DNA of 64,000 nt, taken from the NCBI GenBank assembly GCA_964291475.2, contig OZ220083.1:558001-622000 (forward strand), read 5' to 3'. Below, piece after piece: positions 16,331 through 25,489 of this stretch; position 1 is the first letter of the stretch; each line of letters begins with the position of its first letter. This stretch comes from DAOUKH01 sp964291475 (GTDB lineage Bacteria > Chloroflexota > Dehalococcoidia > SHYB01). A program made the position numbers and the translations under genes. The notes below the pieces were generated by a model that worked only from the letters and a program-made list of their open reading frames with translations, did no database searches and was not told where the DNA came from.

Positions 16331-18138
16331 TACGATTCCGCCTCCCCGGAGGCGGCTGGCCGTGCCGCCTCTTCCTGGGCGCGCAGCTGCATGTCGTAGA
16401 TCTCGCGGTAGATGCCGTTCTTGTCTTCTACCAGCTCCTCGTGCCGTCCCCGCTGCACGATGCGCCCGCCGTCGAGCACCAGAATCTGGTCGGCGCTCTT
16501 CACCGTTGAGAGGCGCTGCGCGATGACGAACGTCGTCCGCCCCTTGATGAGGTGCTCAAGGGCGCGGCGGATCTCGAATTCGGTGCGCGTGTCGACGCTC
16601 GACGTCGAGTCGTCAAGGATGAGGATGCGCGGGTCGATGAGCAGCGTCCGCGCGATCGCGATGCGCTGCTTCTGGCCGCCCGAGAGCGTGATGCCCCGCT
16701 CGCCGACCCATGTGTCGTAGCCGTGGGGCAGGCTCAGGATGAACTCATGGATGTTGGCGATCTTCGCCGCCCACTCCACCCGCTCCCGGTCCGCTCCGGG
16801 GACGCCGTAGGCGATGTTCCCCTCGATGGTGTCCGTGAACAGGAAAACATCCTGCTGGACGATGCCGGTGTTGCGCCGCAGCGACTCCAGGGTCAGGTCG
16901 CGCACGTCCTGGCCGTCGATGGTGACCGCGCCGGCGCTCGCGTCGTAGAAGCGCGGGATCAGGTGGACGATGGTGCTCTTGCCGCTGCCGGTCTTGCCCA
17001 GCAGCGCGACGACCTCGCCCGGCTCCGCCGTGAAGCTGATCTCTTCCAGCACCGGGCTCGCCGCCGAGTAGCCGAACGCCACGCGGTCCATCACGACCTG
17101 CCCCCGCGCGCCGTTGAGCTCGACCGCACCCGGCCGGTCCTGCACCGGCGAGTCGGCGTCGAGTATCTCGAAGATGCGCTCTCCGGACGAGACCGCCCGC
17201 GATTGCAGGTTGAGCAGGAAGCCGCTCATCCGCACCGGCATCTGCAGCATCGCCATGTACAGGATGAACTTGGTCAGGTCGCCCGGCGTCATGCCTCCGT
17301 CGATGACGCGGTGTCCGCCGAACCAGAGGATGAAGACGGTGAGGGCGGCGAAGGTGAAGACGAGCACGGGCGTGTTCGTTGCCTGCACCCGGACCGCGGC
17401 GAGGTTCTCGTCGTAGAGCTCGCGGGCCTTGTCGGCGAACTTCGCCTCCTCGCGCCCCTCGGCGGTGAAGACCTTGACCACCTTGACCCCGCTCAGGCTC
17501 TCCTGGAGCAGCATGCCGAGCTCGCCCATGTACTCCTGCGCCCGCGTCCAGATGCCCCGCAGCGTCCGGCTGATGCTCCATCCCCGCACCATGATGAACG
17601 GCACGAAGCTCAGGCTCATGAGGGCGAGCTGCCAGTCGATGGTGAGCAGCAGGGCGGAGACGCCGATGACGAGCAGCGCCAGGTAGGACATCCGCAGCAC
17701 GCCGAGGTTGATGAACCACCGGATGGCCTCGACGTCCGCCGTGGCGCGGGACATCAGCTGCCCCGTCTGCTGCCGGTCGTGATAGGCGAAGCTCAGCCGC
17801 TGCAGGTGCGCGAAGATCTGGTTGCGCATGTCGTAGGCGACGAGCTGCGCCAGCTTCTCTCGGAGATACGTCTCGAAGTAGGAGAAGAGGCCGCGCAGCG
17901 CCGCCACGCCCAGCAGCGTGGCCCCGATGATCACCAGTGTGACGCGGTCGTCGGACTCGACGATCCGGTCGATCGACTCGCCGATGAGGAAGGGCAGCGC
18001 GAGAAAGAGGGCCGTGGCCCCAATCAGGGCCACATAGGCGGCGGCGACGCTCTTACGGTAAGGGCGCAGATAGCCAAGGATTCGGAGCCAGGTACCCATA
18101 GACAGCGCGGGAGCGCCCGCCGCCGGCCACTCACGCAC
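16330..18138 (-). CDS. ABC exporter half-transporter with degenerate ATPase site
   Basis: A 602-residue fused membrane/ATPase subunit, the partner of the downstream gene. Six helices fall in about residues 25-320, with Walker A GKTGSGKST from residue 381 and signature LSGGQKQRIAIARTL. The Walker B glutamate is Asp (ILILDDST) and the H-loop His is Gln (FVIAQRLST). It would therefore contribute a non-hydrolysing site, as in heterodimeric exporters such as TM287/288 or TmrAB. The start is GTG 18138 or ATG 18099. A TATAAT at 18144-18149 (minus strand) leaves almost no leader for the GTG, so the ATG is a real alternative. Confidence 0.88.
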   Translation of the reverse strand: MREWPAAGAPALSMGTWLRILGYLRPYRKSVAAAYVALIGATALFLALPFLIGESIDRIVESDDRVTLVIIGATLLGVAALRGLFSYFETYLREKLAQLVAYDMRNQIFAHLQRLSFAYHDRQQTGQLMSRATADVEAIRWFINLGVLRMSYLALLVIGVSALLLTIDWQLALMSLSFVPFIMVRGWSISRTLRGIWTRAQEYMGELGMLLQESLSGVKVVKVFTAEGREEAKFADKARELYDENLAAVRVQATNTPVLVFTFAALTVFILWFGGHRVIDGGMTPGDLTKFILYMAMLQMPVRMSGFLLNLQSRAVSSGERIFEILDADSPVQDRPGAVELNGARGQVVMDRVAFGYSAASPVLEEISFTAEPGEVVALLGKTGSGKSTIVHLIPRFYDASAGAVTIDGQDVRDLTLESLRRNTGIVQQDVFLFTDTIEGNIAYGVPGADRERVEWAAKIANIHEFILSLPHGYDTWVGERGITLSGGQKQRIAIARTLLIDPRILILDDSTSSVDTRTEFEIRRALEHLIKGRTTFVIAQRLSTVKSADQILVLDGGRIVQRGRHEELVEDKNGIYREIYDMQLRAQEEAARPAASGEAES

Positions 18139-18226
18139 CCGCCATTATAGCAACGGCGGCTGCCTGCTCATCCCAGGAGGGACGTTTCCGTAACGTGAGA
18201 CGAATGGGAGGTCCGCCCTCGTGCTC

Positions 18227-19420
18227 CTAGGCGCTGCGCCAAGCGTCGCCGGGCATGATACGCCGCATGAACTCGTCGAAGAGCGGGACGGTAAAAGCGG
18301 TATCTCCGTGAGCTGGGCTCCATGCCATGCCTTTGTTGATCACTTGACCGCGCGTGGGGGCCAAAGAGGTCACCGGACGGTCAAGCACATCGGCGATGGC
18401 GCCGGAACGATGCGGGCCGGGGCCAAGGTGAGCCATCGCCCGTAGGTATCGCTTTTCCACCGGCGTCAGCCGTTCGAACCTGACTAGGAAGAAGCTTTCA
18501 TCGAGGCCGGCGACAGCCTGCTTGGAAGCGTCTTCGACGTTCGAAGCCGTGATGGGGGAACGTCCGGCGTTGTCCCAGACGTGCTTTCCCCATTCCTGCA
18601 AGAAGTAGGGGTAGCCCTGCGTTTTGGCGACGATGGCGTCGAGCGCGGTTGGTTCTATCGCCACACCTTCGTCTTGCACGGGTTTGGCGATCGCGCGCTT
18701 GGCATCTTCGGGCGACAACGCACCGATTTCGTGGAAGTCGAAGAGACGTTCGGCGTAAGACTTCGCCTTCCCCATGCGGCCGCGCACTTGTGGCAGGCCC
18801 GCCCCGATCATGGTGACGGGGAGTCTCCGCTGCGCTGTTCGATGCAGTGCGGTAATCAATGCGGAGAGTTCGTCTTCCTTCACGTACTGGAGCTCATCGG
18901 CGAAGATCGCCACGCAGCTCGCATCCGCCTTGGCGGCAGCGCCGACGGCTTCCAAGAGGTCCTGCAGGTCGGTCTCCAAATCTCCGTTGTCCGCCAGTCC
19001 GGGCTCGGGGTCGAAGTCCAAGCCGACCTCAATGTCCTGGTACTTCACCTTCAGAGATCGAGCAAACCCGGCAAGCACTCGCAGCGCGCGTTGCGCCAGC
19101 ACTTTTGCACCCTCCCCAGATGAGAGTTTCAGCAGGGCCAGGCGCAGTTGCGGCGCTAACGCGGAGGGCAGGGAGCGGTTTTCGGGTGCTTCGATTCGGA
19201 GCGCGCGAACGCCGGCTGCCTCGGCGTCCTCCCGGATCCGGTCCAAGAGCACGGTTTTCCCCACACCCCGTAGCCCGACCAACATGCTGCTTTTGCTCGG
19301 ACGTCCAAGCTTGGTCCGCTCGAGTGCGATCTGGGTGCTCTCCCGGAGATCATCGCGGCCCGCCAGCTCTGGAGGTTGCGTGCCTGCTCCAGGGGCAAAG
19401 GGGTTGTGGATTGGGTCCAT
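18227..19420 (-). CDS. Orphan AAA/STAND-like ATP-binding protein
   Basis: A 397-residue P-loop ATPase: Walker A GLRGVGKT at 49-56, Walker B VAIFADELQ with Asp-Glu at 175-176, and a sensor strand VTMIGAGLP. After the ATPase domain comes a helical lid (EDAKRAIAKPV) and a winged-helix-like C-terminus (LTPVEKRYLRAMAHLG). This arrangement resembles archaeal-type ATPases and NTPase regulators often found singly on mobile or accessory DNA. The biological role is unknown. It has an AT-rich promoter whose predicted start point lies at the ATG, suggesting a leaderless transcript. Confidence 0.78.
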   Translation of the reverse strand: MDPIHNPFAPGAGTQPPELAGRDDLRESTQIALERTKLGRPSKSSMLVGLRGVGKTVLLDRIREDAEAAGVRALRIEAPENRSLPSALAPQLRLALLKLSSGEGAKVLAQRALRVLAGFARSLKVKYQDIEVGLDFDPEPGLADNGDLETDLQDLLEAVGAAAKADASCVAIFADELQYVKEDELSALITALHRTAQRRLPVTMIGAGLPQVRGRMGKAKSYAERLFDFHEIGALSPEDAKRAIAKPVQDEGVAIEPTALDAIVAKTQGYPYFLQEWGKHVWDNAGRSPITASNVEDASKQAVAGLDESFFLVRFERLTPVEKRYLRAMAHLGPGPHRSGAIADVLDRPVTSLAPTRGQVINKGMAWSPAHGDTAFTVPLFDEFMRRIMPGDAWRSA

Positions 19421-19428
19421 GCGGTTAG

Positions 19429-19456
19429 TTTATAGCAAACTTATCCTGTATTACAA
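19429..19456 (-). promoter_or_regulatory. Promoter of the orphan ATPase, AT-rich
   Basis: On the minus strand TTGTAA (19456-19451) and TATAAA (19434-19429) are separated by 16 nt. The start point would be about 19422, next to the ATG at 19420. The surrounding 19421-19560 is markedly more AT-rich than the window and contains several ATAAAC/TATAAA-like words. Confidence 0.55.
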
Positions 19457-19604
19457 GAAAATTGTAAGACCGATAAACTTCCTCTAAAGGGAACCCTCTG
19501 CCGGGCGGGGCCTTCCGGCTATAGAAAACTTAGCCGGGTTATAAAACACGCATAAACTGGCAAAGCTCGCTATAACGGGGCACTACGGCCCCCGCCCGCG
19601 CGCC

Positions 19605-20372
19605 CTACCGCCGGCCGATGGCTTTGAGGGCGGCGGAGGCGGCGGAGCCGACGGCGCGGGTGTCGGAGAGGATGGGGCAGAGGCGGAAGCCTTGCTCGAA
19701 GCGTTCGAGGGCTTCTTGAGGGCCGCCGCAGTGGACGCCGGCGACGAGGCCGGCGCGGTTGGCGGCGTCGAGGACGGCCTGGCAGGCTTCGGCGTGCTCC
19801 TTCGAGTCGGCGTAGCGGCCCGGGTTTGCCAAGCCCATCGTCTGGGCCAGGTCCATGGGGCCGATGTAGAAGCCGTCGATGCCCGGCGCTTGGGCGAGGT
19901 CGTCGAGCCGCCCGATGGTGTCGATGTGCTCGATCATCACCAGGCAGACGATCTCGTCGTTCGCCTTCTCGATGTAGTCGTTGCCCGCGTAGGTGCGCGC
20001 CCGGTTGGGGCCGACGCTCCGGTAGCCGATGGGCGGATAGCGGCAGGCGCCGCCGGCGCGCTCCGCCTGCTCGCGGGTGCTGATCAGCGGCACGATCACC
20101 CCGTAGGCTCCGGCGTCGAGCACCCACTGCATGTAGCTGGGATCGTTCCACGGCACGCGGACGAGGGGGACGGTCTCGGTCTGGCTGATCGCCTGGAGCC
20201 AGGTGGCGGCGCGGTCGGGGCCGATGCCCATGCCGTGCTGCATGTCCAGGGTCACCGCGTCGAAGCCGGCGTAGGCCATCGTCTCGGCCATCAGCGGGTC
20301 GGCGGTGCTCATCCAGCCCATGTTGGCGGGCCGTCCGTCGCGCCACATCTGCTTGAGCTTGTTGGGACGCAT
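19605..20372 (-). CDS. HpcH/HpaI-family aldolase
   Basis: A 255-residue metal-dependent class II aldolase of the HpcH/HpaI (2,4-dihydroxyhept-2-ene-1,7-dioate aldolase-like) family. It would split a 2-keto-4-hydroxy acid into pyruvate and an aldehyde. Motifs are VTLDMQHGMG near 39-48, MIEHIDTI with the metal-binding Glu, and GFYIGPMDLAQTMG. It starts at ATG 20372, 10 nt after the stop of the deacylase gene, so it is probably co-transcribed with it. The substrate is not determinable. Confidence 0.88.
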   Translation of the reverse strand: MRPNKLKQMWRDGRPANMGWMSTADPLMAETMAYAGFDAVTLDMQHGMGIGPDRAATWLQAISQTETVPLVRVPWNDPSYMQWVLDAGAYGVIVPLISTREQAERAGGACRYPPIGYRSVGPNRARTYAGNDYIEKANDEIVCLVMIEHIDTIGRLDDLAQAPGIDGFYIGPMDLAQTMGLANPGRYADSKEHAEACQAVLDAANRAGLVAGVHCGGPQEALERFEQGFRLCPILSDTRAVGSAASAALKAIGRR

Positions 20373-20382
20373 GACGTGCCGG

Positions 20383-22068
20383 CTAGCGTCCGTGGCGTAG
20401 GACGCGGCCGGGCAGCGCCCCCGTCGGCTCGCCGTCTTGGACCAGCGCCTCGCCGTTGACGATGACCTCGCGCACGCCGGCGGCCCGCTTCACGTGGCGG
20501 GACTCGCCGCCGGGCAGGTCGTTCCAGATCTCCATGGGGCGCGGTCCGACGGAGTCGGGGTCGAAGATGCAGAGGTCGGCGGCGGCCCCGGGAGTGATGA
20601 CGCCCCGACCCTCGAGGCCGGCCAGCCGGGCCGGCGCCGAGGTGAGCGCCGCGACGCCCGCTTCCAGCGACATCGCCTGCTTCTCGCGTATCCAGCGCCC
20701 CAGGAAGTACGTCGGGTAGTCGACGCCGCTCATCGTGTGGAGGTGCGCGCCCGCGTCGGAGATGCCGATGATCGTCCCCGGACTCTCGATCATCGCCCGT
20801 ACCGCGTCGTCGTCGCCGTTGGTCACGCCGTGGTAGGCGAACTCGGTCTTGAGTTGCTCCTCGCGGGCGATGTGGAAGAAGAGCTCGCCGGCATCCTCGC
20901 CGGTCTCCGCCGCTACGTCCCGCACCAGCCGGCCGTCGAGCGCGCGGTGGCGGTCGGTGGCCGCGATGGCGACAGCGAGGCGCTCGAACCCGGCCCCGCC
21001 CTGCGAGAAGCGCGGCTGCATCTCTTCGAGCAGTCGGCGGCGGAAGTCCCCGTCTTCGAGGTCGCGGAGCTTCGTCTCTGTCGACCGGGCCATGAAGTCG
21101 CGCCACAGCTTCGATCGGTTGAACGCGTGCGTGTCGCGCAGGTTGAAGTGCATGTCCATGCGCTGGCAGCGCATCACCGCGTAGACCATCGCCCCGAGCT
21201 CTTGGGCGTGCTCCATGTAGTCGAGGAGCACCCGCCACTGGCCGGGATAGATGTCCCGCTGATTGAACTCGTTCCAGTTGACCGGCCGCCCCGTTCGCGC
21301 CGCGAGCTGGTATAGCTGGTCCTTGTCCTCCTGGACGAATTCCAGCGACTTCGTCCGCGGATTGATCCCGATGATGCCCCGCCCGAGGTCGCGGAGGACG
21401 CCGGCGAGCTCGAACAGCTCGTCTTCGTGCGCCGCGAAGGAGGGGATCGGCTCGCCGAACTCACCCTTCTGGTGGGCGACCCGCGACGTGGTGAAGCCGA
21501 CGGCGCCGGCGTCCATACCGTCGCGGACCATGGCGCGCATCGTGGCGATCTCGTCGGGCGTCGCCTCGCGCTCGTGGGCCTCCGGCCCCAACACCCAGCG
21601 GCGCACCGCCGAGTGCCCCACCTGCGCCGCGACGTTGATCCCCAGCCCCCGCTCTTCCAGCCAGGCTAGGTACTCCGGCAGCGTCTCCCACTCCCAGGGC
21701 AGCCCGTTGATCAGGGTCTCCTTCGAGACGCCCTCGACGCAGCTGAACGTCCCCATCGTGTAGTCGCGGTCATCAGGGCGCACCGGCGCCATGCCGTAGC
21801 CGCAGTTGCTCATCACGATGCTCGTCGTGCCGTGGTAGCACGACGGCGTGCAGAGCGGGTCCCAGGCAAGCTGCGCGTCGTAGTGGGTGTGGATGTCGAT
21901 GAAGCCCGGCGCGACAACGAGCCCTTCGGCGTCGATGACGCGCCGCGCCAGGCCGTTGCCCTCGCCGGTCTCGGTGATGCGTCCATCGGAGACGGCGACC
22001 GCGCCGTAGCGCGACGACCCGCCGGTCCCATCCACGATCCGCGCGTTGCGAATCAGCAGGTCATGCAT
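20383..22068 (-). CDS. N-acyl-D-amino-acid deacylase family amidohydrolase
   Basis: A 561-residue amidohydrolase-superfamily enzyme resembling D-aminoacylase. It begins with a small beta-sandwich (LLIRNARIVDGTG), then the metal site FIDIHTHYDAQ (His60, His62), the bridging-Cys segment MSNCGYGMAP (Cys89), VGHSAVRRW, and a late GISDAGAHLHTMSG with the catalytic Asp. It ends in the sandwich strand REVIVNGEALVQDG. It would deacylate N-acyl-D-amino acids or related amides. It is paired with the HpcH-type aldolase and divergent from hemE. Confidence 0.88.
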   Translation of the reverse strand: MHDLLIRNARIVDGTGGSSRYGAVAVSDGRITETGEGNGLARRVIDAEGLVVAPGFIDIHTHYDAQLAWDPLCTPSCYHGTTSIVMSNCGYGMAPVRPDDRDYTMGTFSCVEGVSKETLINGLPWEWETLPEYLAWLEERGLGINVAAQVGHSAVRRWVLGPEAHEREATPDEIATMRAMVRDGMDAGAVGFTTSRVAHQKGEFGEPIPSFAAHEDELFELAGVLRDLGRGIIGINPRTKSLEFVQEDKDQLYQLAARTGRPVNWNEFNQRDIYPGQWRVLLDYMEHAQELGAMVYAVMRCQRMDMHFNLRDTHAFNRSKLWRDFMARSTETKLRDLEDGDFRRRLLEEMQPRFSQGGAGFERLAVAIAATDRHRALDGRLVRDVAAETGEDAGELFFHIAREEQLKTEFAYHGVTNGDDDAVRAMIESPGTIIGISDAGAHLHTMSGVDYPTYFLGRWIREKQAMSLEAGVAALTSAPARLAGLEGRGVITPGAAADLCIFDPDSVGPRPMEIWNDLPGGESRHVKRAAGVREVIVNGEALVQDGEPTGALPGRVLRHGR

Positions 22069-22177
22069 GGCGCGCAGGATACCACGCGCGCGGGCGAAAG
22101 TGCCCCCGCTCCCGTGCGCTAGACTGCACTACAATGGGCGGCGGCCTGCGGCCGGTCTTGAACATGGGGGCGCGACG

Positions 22178-23227
22178 ATGACATCGGATTCCAAGGCCGG
22201 CTCGCGGCGCATGCTCGACGCCTGCCGCCTCCGCGAGGTCGACGCCACCCCGGTCTGGTTCATGCGCCAGGCGGGGCGCTGCTTCCAGGAGTACCGCGAC
22301 CTCCGCAAGAAGTACGAGATCCTGACCATCGCCAAGACCCCGGAGCTCTGCGCCGAGGTCACCCTGCTGCCCGTGGACCGCCTCGGCGTCGACGCCGCCG
22401 TCATGTTCGCCGACATCATGCTCCCGCTTGAAGGCATGGGCGTGCCCTTCCACATCGAGCCCGACACCGGACCCATCATCCACGACCCCATACGCACCGA
22501 GGCCCAGATCGACGCCATCCGCGTCATCGACGCCGTCGAGGCCACCCCCTACCTCTTCGACGCCATCCGCCTCATCGGGCGCCAACTCGACGGCCGCGCC
22601 GCGCTGGTCGGCTTCTCCGGCTCCCCCTTCACCCTCGCCTGCTACATGATCGAGGGCCGCCCCTCCCGCAACTACGACAAGGCCAAAGGCCTCATGCTCG
22701 CCCGCCCCGACCTCTGGGCGCGGTTGATGGAGAAGACCACCGAGGTTGTGATCCGGTACCTTCGCGAGCAGGTCGCCTCCGGCGTCGAGGTCGTCCAGAT
22801 CTTCGATAGCTGGGTCGGCGTCCTCGGTCCCGGCCAATACCAGACGTCGGTGCTGCCCTACGTGACCCGCATCTTCGACGCCGTCCGCGAGACCGGCGTC
22901 CCAACGATTCACTTCGGCACCGGGAACGCGTCGCTGCTCGACCTCATGCGCGACGCGGGCAGCGACATCATGAGCCTCGACTGGCGCGTCGACCTCGACG
23001 ACGCCTGGGCCCGGATCGGCCACGACAAGGGCGTCCAGGGCAACCTCGACCCCGTCCTCCTCCTCGCGCCGTGGGAGACGATCCGCGACGGCGTCCGCGA
23101 CGTGCTGCGCCGCGCCGAGGGCCGGCCGGGCCATGTCTTCAACCTCGGCCACGGCGTCCTTCCCGACACCAACCCCGACGACCTCAAGCGCATCGTCGAC
23201 CTGGTGCACGAGGAGAGCCGCCGGTGA
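22178..23227 (+). CDS. hemE: Uroporphyrinogen decarboxylase HemE
   Basis: A 349-residue cofactor-free enzyme converting uroporphyrinogen III to coproporphyrinogen III in heme synthesis. ATG 22178 is chosen because PVWFMRQAGR (Arg30, Arg34) then falls at the usual distance from the start. Further motifs are MFADIMLP, GFSGSPFTLACYMIEG, HFGTGN and LDWRVDLDDA. The stop overlaps the GTG of hemH by four bases (GTGA), so the two are translationally coupled. Confidence 0.95.
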   Translation: MTSDSKAGSRRMLDACRLREVDATPVWFMRQAGRCFQEYRDLRKKYEILTIAKTPELCAEVTLLPVDRLGVDAAVMFADIMLPLEGMGVPFHIEPDTGPIIHDPIRTEAQIDAIRVIDAVEATPYLFDAIRLIGRQLDGRAALVGFSGSPFTLACYMIEGRPSRNYDKAKGLMLARPDLWARLMEKTTEVVIRYLREQVASGVEVVQIFDSWVGVLGPGQYQTSVLPYVTRIFDAVRETGVPTIHFGTGNASLLDLMRDAGSDIMSLDWRVDLDDAWARIGHDKGVQGNLDPVLLLAPWETIRDGVRDVLRRAEGRPGHVFNLGHGVLPDTNPDDLKRIVDLVHEESRR

Positions 23228-24888
23228 CGAACGGCGCGCCGTTCGGCGTCCTGCTCATGAGCTTCGGCTCGGCGGCCACCATCGGCGACGTGCCCGCCTA
23301 CCTCGAACGCATCCGCGGCGCCCCCGCGCCCACCGAGGTCGTCGAGGAGATGCAGCGGCGCTACGGCGTCATCGGCGGCTCGCCGCTCACCCGCATCACC
23401 GGCGAGCAGGCCGACGCCCTGGAAGCCCGCCTCAACGAGCGCGAGGACGGAGGCTACCGTGTCGCCGTCGGCATGCGTAACGCGCCGCCGTTCATCGCCG
23501 ACGCGCTCCAAGCGCTCGCCGCCGGGGGAGTGCGGCGCATCGTCTGCCTCATCCTCTCGCCGCAGTACTCGCCCATCATCATGGGCGGCTATCTCACCGC
23601 CGTCGACGCCGCCAAGACGTCGCTGCCCGACGGCTGCGATGTCCGCGTCGCCGGCTCTTGGCACACGCTGCCCGCCTTCATCGACGCCCTGGCCAGCCGC
23701 ATCGAGCAGGCGCTGGAACGGCTGCCTCCTGAAGACCGAGACCGCGTCCCCGTCCTGATGACCGCCCACAGCATGCCCAAGGCGGTCGTCGACCGCGAGC
23801 CCGGCTACATCGGCATGCTCGAAGAGACCGCGCGCCTTGCCGCCGAGCGCTGCGGCCTCGCCGCCGACCGCTGGCGGCTCGCCTACCAGAGCGCCGGACA
23901 CCAGCCCGTCGAGTGGCTCAAGCCCGACATCAAGGACCTCTTCCCCGGCCTCCGCGACGCCGGCCACGACCGTGTCCTCATCGTCCCCGTCCAGTTCCTC
24001 TCCGACCACCTCGAAGTCCTCTACGACATCGACGTCGCCGCGGCCGAGCAAGCGACCGAGGCGGGCCTCACGCTCTCCCGCATCGAGACCTTCAACGCCT
24101 GGCCGCCCTTCATCGACGCCCTCGCCGCCGTCGTCGCCCGCGAAGCCGAGGCCGCCGGCTGGGCCCAAACCTCTTCTCCCCCGCTGGGGGAAACCGCACC
24201 CCAAACCTCCCTCCCTCTGGGAGGGACTGAGGGCGGGCACGAGGACGACCGCCCCATGACCGCCCGCTTCGACGAAGCCATCCGCCGCATCGACGACGCC
24301 AACGCCGCCGACCCCAGCACGCTGACCTTCAACGGCGTCCCCCGTCCCAAGGAGGCCGCCCACGCCGAGATGATGACCCGCTGGGTCCGCGCCCTGCGCC
24401 CCGACGCCGGCGAGCCGCTCCTCCTCGCCGCCCGCGCCCACCACATCCGCCGCTGGGAGCGCCCCCGCGACTCTTATCCTGCCGGCCGCGAGGGCTACCT
24501 CCGCTGGCGCGCCGCCCTCCAGCGCTTTCACGCCGACGCGCTCGGCGAGATCATGGCCGACGCCGGCTACGGCGATGCCGAGGTCAAGCGCGCCCAAGAC
24601 CTCGTCCGCAAGCGCGGCCTCGGCCGCGACCCCGACGCCCAGGCCATGGAAGACGCCATGTGCCTCGTCTTCATGGAGACCCAGCTCGCCGACTTCGCCG
24701 GTCAGCTCGACGACGATGCCCGCATGGTCGAAGTCCTCGTCAGCACCTGGCGGAAGATGAGCCCCCAGGGCCGCGCCGCCGCCCAAGCCTTCGTCCTCGA
24801 AGATCGCGCCGCCCGCCTCCTCAACGAAGCCGTCCAGGCCGCGGAGACCGAAACCCGCCGCCCCGCTCCGGGAGACACGATTGCCTAG
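23224..24888 (+). CDS. hemH: Ferrochelatase HemH fused to a DUF4202 domain
   Basis: A single 554-residue frame with GTG start overlapping hemE. Residues 1 to about 313 are ferrochelatase/coproporphyrin ferrochelatase: VLLMSFGSA, GGSPLTRIT, VLMTAHSMP with the metal-site His, and the YQSAG segment. Residues ~345-554 form a DUF4202 domain (FDEAIRRIDDANAADP, ARAHHIRRWERPRDSYP, GYLRWR). The linker 314-344 is encoded by an inverted family A repeat. An internal ATG at 24256 could start DUF4202 separately. DUF4202 has no known function. The repeat may have removed the hemH stop and fused two neighbouring genes. Confidence 0.85.
   Translation: MTNGAPFGVLLMSFGSAATIGDVPAYLERIRGAPAPTEVVEEMQRRYGVIGGSPLTRITGEQADALEARLNEREDGGYRVAVGMRNAPPFIADALQALAAGGVRRIVCLILSPQYSPIIMGGYLTAVDAAKTSLPDGCDVRVAGSWHTLPAFIDALASRIEQALERLPPEDRDRVPVLMTAHSMPKAVVDREPGYIGMLEETARLAAERCGLAADRWRLAYQSAGHQPVEWLKPDIKDLFPGLRDAGHDRVLIVPVQFLSDHLEVLYDIDVAAAEQATEAGLTLSRIETFNAWPPFIDALAAVVAREAEAAGWAQTSSPPLGETAPQTSLPLGGTEGGHEDDRPMTARFDEAIRRIDDANAADPSTLTFNGVPRPKEAAHAEMMTRWVRALRPDAGEPLLLAARAHHIRRWERPRDSYPAGREGYLRWRAALQRFHADALGEIMADAGYGDAEVKRAQDLVRKRGLGRDPDAQAMEDAMCLVFMETQLADFAGQLDDDARMVEVLVSTWRKMSPQGRAAAQAFVLEDRAARLLNEAVQAAETETRRPAPGDTIA
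24165..24245 (-). repeat. Family A repeat inside the hemH-DUF4202 frame
   Basis: Read on the minus strand this segment has GTGCCCGCCCTCAGTCCCTC, CCAGAGGG and GAAGAGGTTTGGG. These match the module at 895-930 and the intergenic copy at 9090-9125. It is in frame and encodes a proline/glycine/threonine-rich linker. Confidence 0.6.
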
Positions 24889-24913
24889 CCCAGCCGAGGC
24901 CGGGAGGTCTTAC

Positions 24914-24945
24914 CTCTTCTCCCCCCGGGAGAAGATTGAGATGAG
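24914..24945 (-). repeat. Family A hairpin copy downstream of hemH
   Basis: CTTCTCCC (24916-24923), a CCC loop and GGGAGAAG (24927-24934) are followed by ATTGAGATGAGGGG. This resembles the CCCTCAC-flank plus stem order of other family A copies read from the other strand. Confidence 0.5.
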
Positions 24946-24984
24946 GGGCCCCGCGCCAACCGACGCAGTTCATAGGAGAACAGC

Positions 24985-25383
24985 GTGACTGAACACCCCG
25001 CCCGGCGGCCCACCGCCGCCAAGGCCTACCGCCTCCTCATCACCCTGACGCCGCTCATCGTCCTGCTCCAGGGCTTCCTCTTCGGCGGCTTCTACTCCGG
25101 CGGGGGCGGAGCATTCCTCGACATCCACCTCTGGCTGGGACGCATCTCCTTCGCCGTCGTCCTCGCCGTCATCCTCCCGGTAGCCCTCCGCGCCGGCTTC
25201 GACCCCGCCACCCGCATCGTCCCCGCCACCGCCGCGCTCGCCGCCCTGTGGACCGTCCAGCAAGCCCTCGGCGAAGGCACCATCGACTACCGCTGGTTCT
25301 CCGCCCTCCACGTCCCCCTCGGCATCGCCATGTTCGCCTTCTCCGCCGCCCTCACGGGCGTGGCGTGGTGGCGCGGGCGGTAG
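24985..25383 (+). CDS. Small four-helix membrane protein
   Basis: A 132-residue protein. GTG 24985 follows AGGAGAACAGC. Four hydrophobic segments are visible, at about residues 16-36, 48-66, 74-92 and 110-128. The loops carry His residues (DIHLWLGRIS, ALHVPLGIAMF) that could bind heme, as in small cytochrome b561-like proteins. It lies directly after hemE-hemH-DUF4202, which makes a heme-related role plausible but unproven. No named family is recognised with confidence. Confidence 0.65.
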   Translation: MTEHPARRPTAAKAYRLLITLTPLIVLLQGFLFGGFYSGGGGAFLDIHLWLGRISFAVVLAVILPVALRAGFDPATRIVPATAALAALWTVQQALGEGTIDYRWFSALHVPLGIAMFAFSAALTGVAWWRGR

Positions 25384-25489
25384 GGGGTCGCGCATCTCGC
25401 TCCGTCCGCCGCACGGCGCTCTCAGTGCGGCACGGGAAGTGTCACGGAATTGACCTCGTTACGATAGAAGCCGGAAGAGAGGTGCCGAG

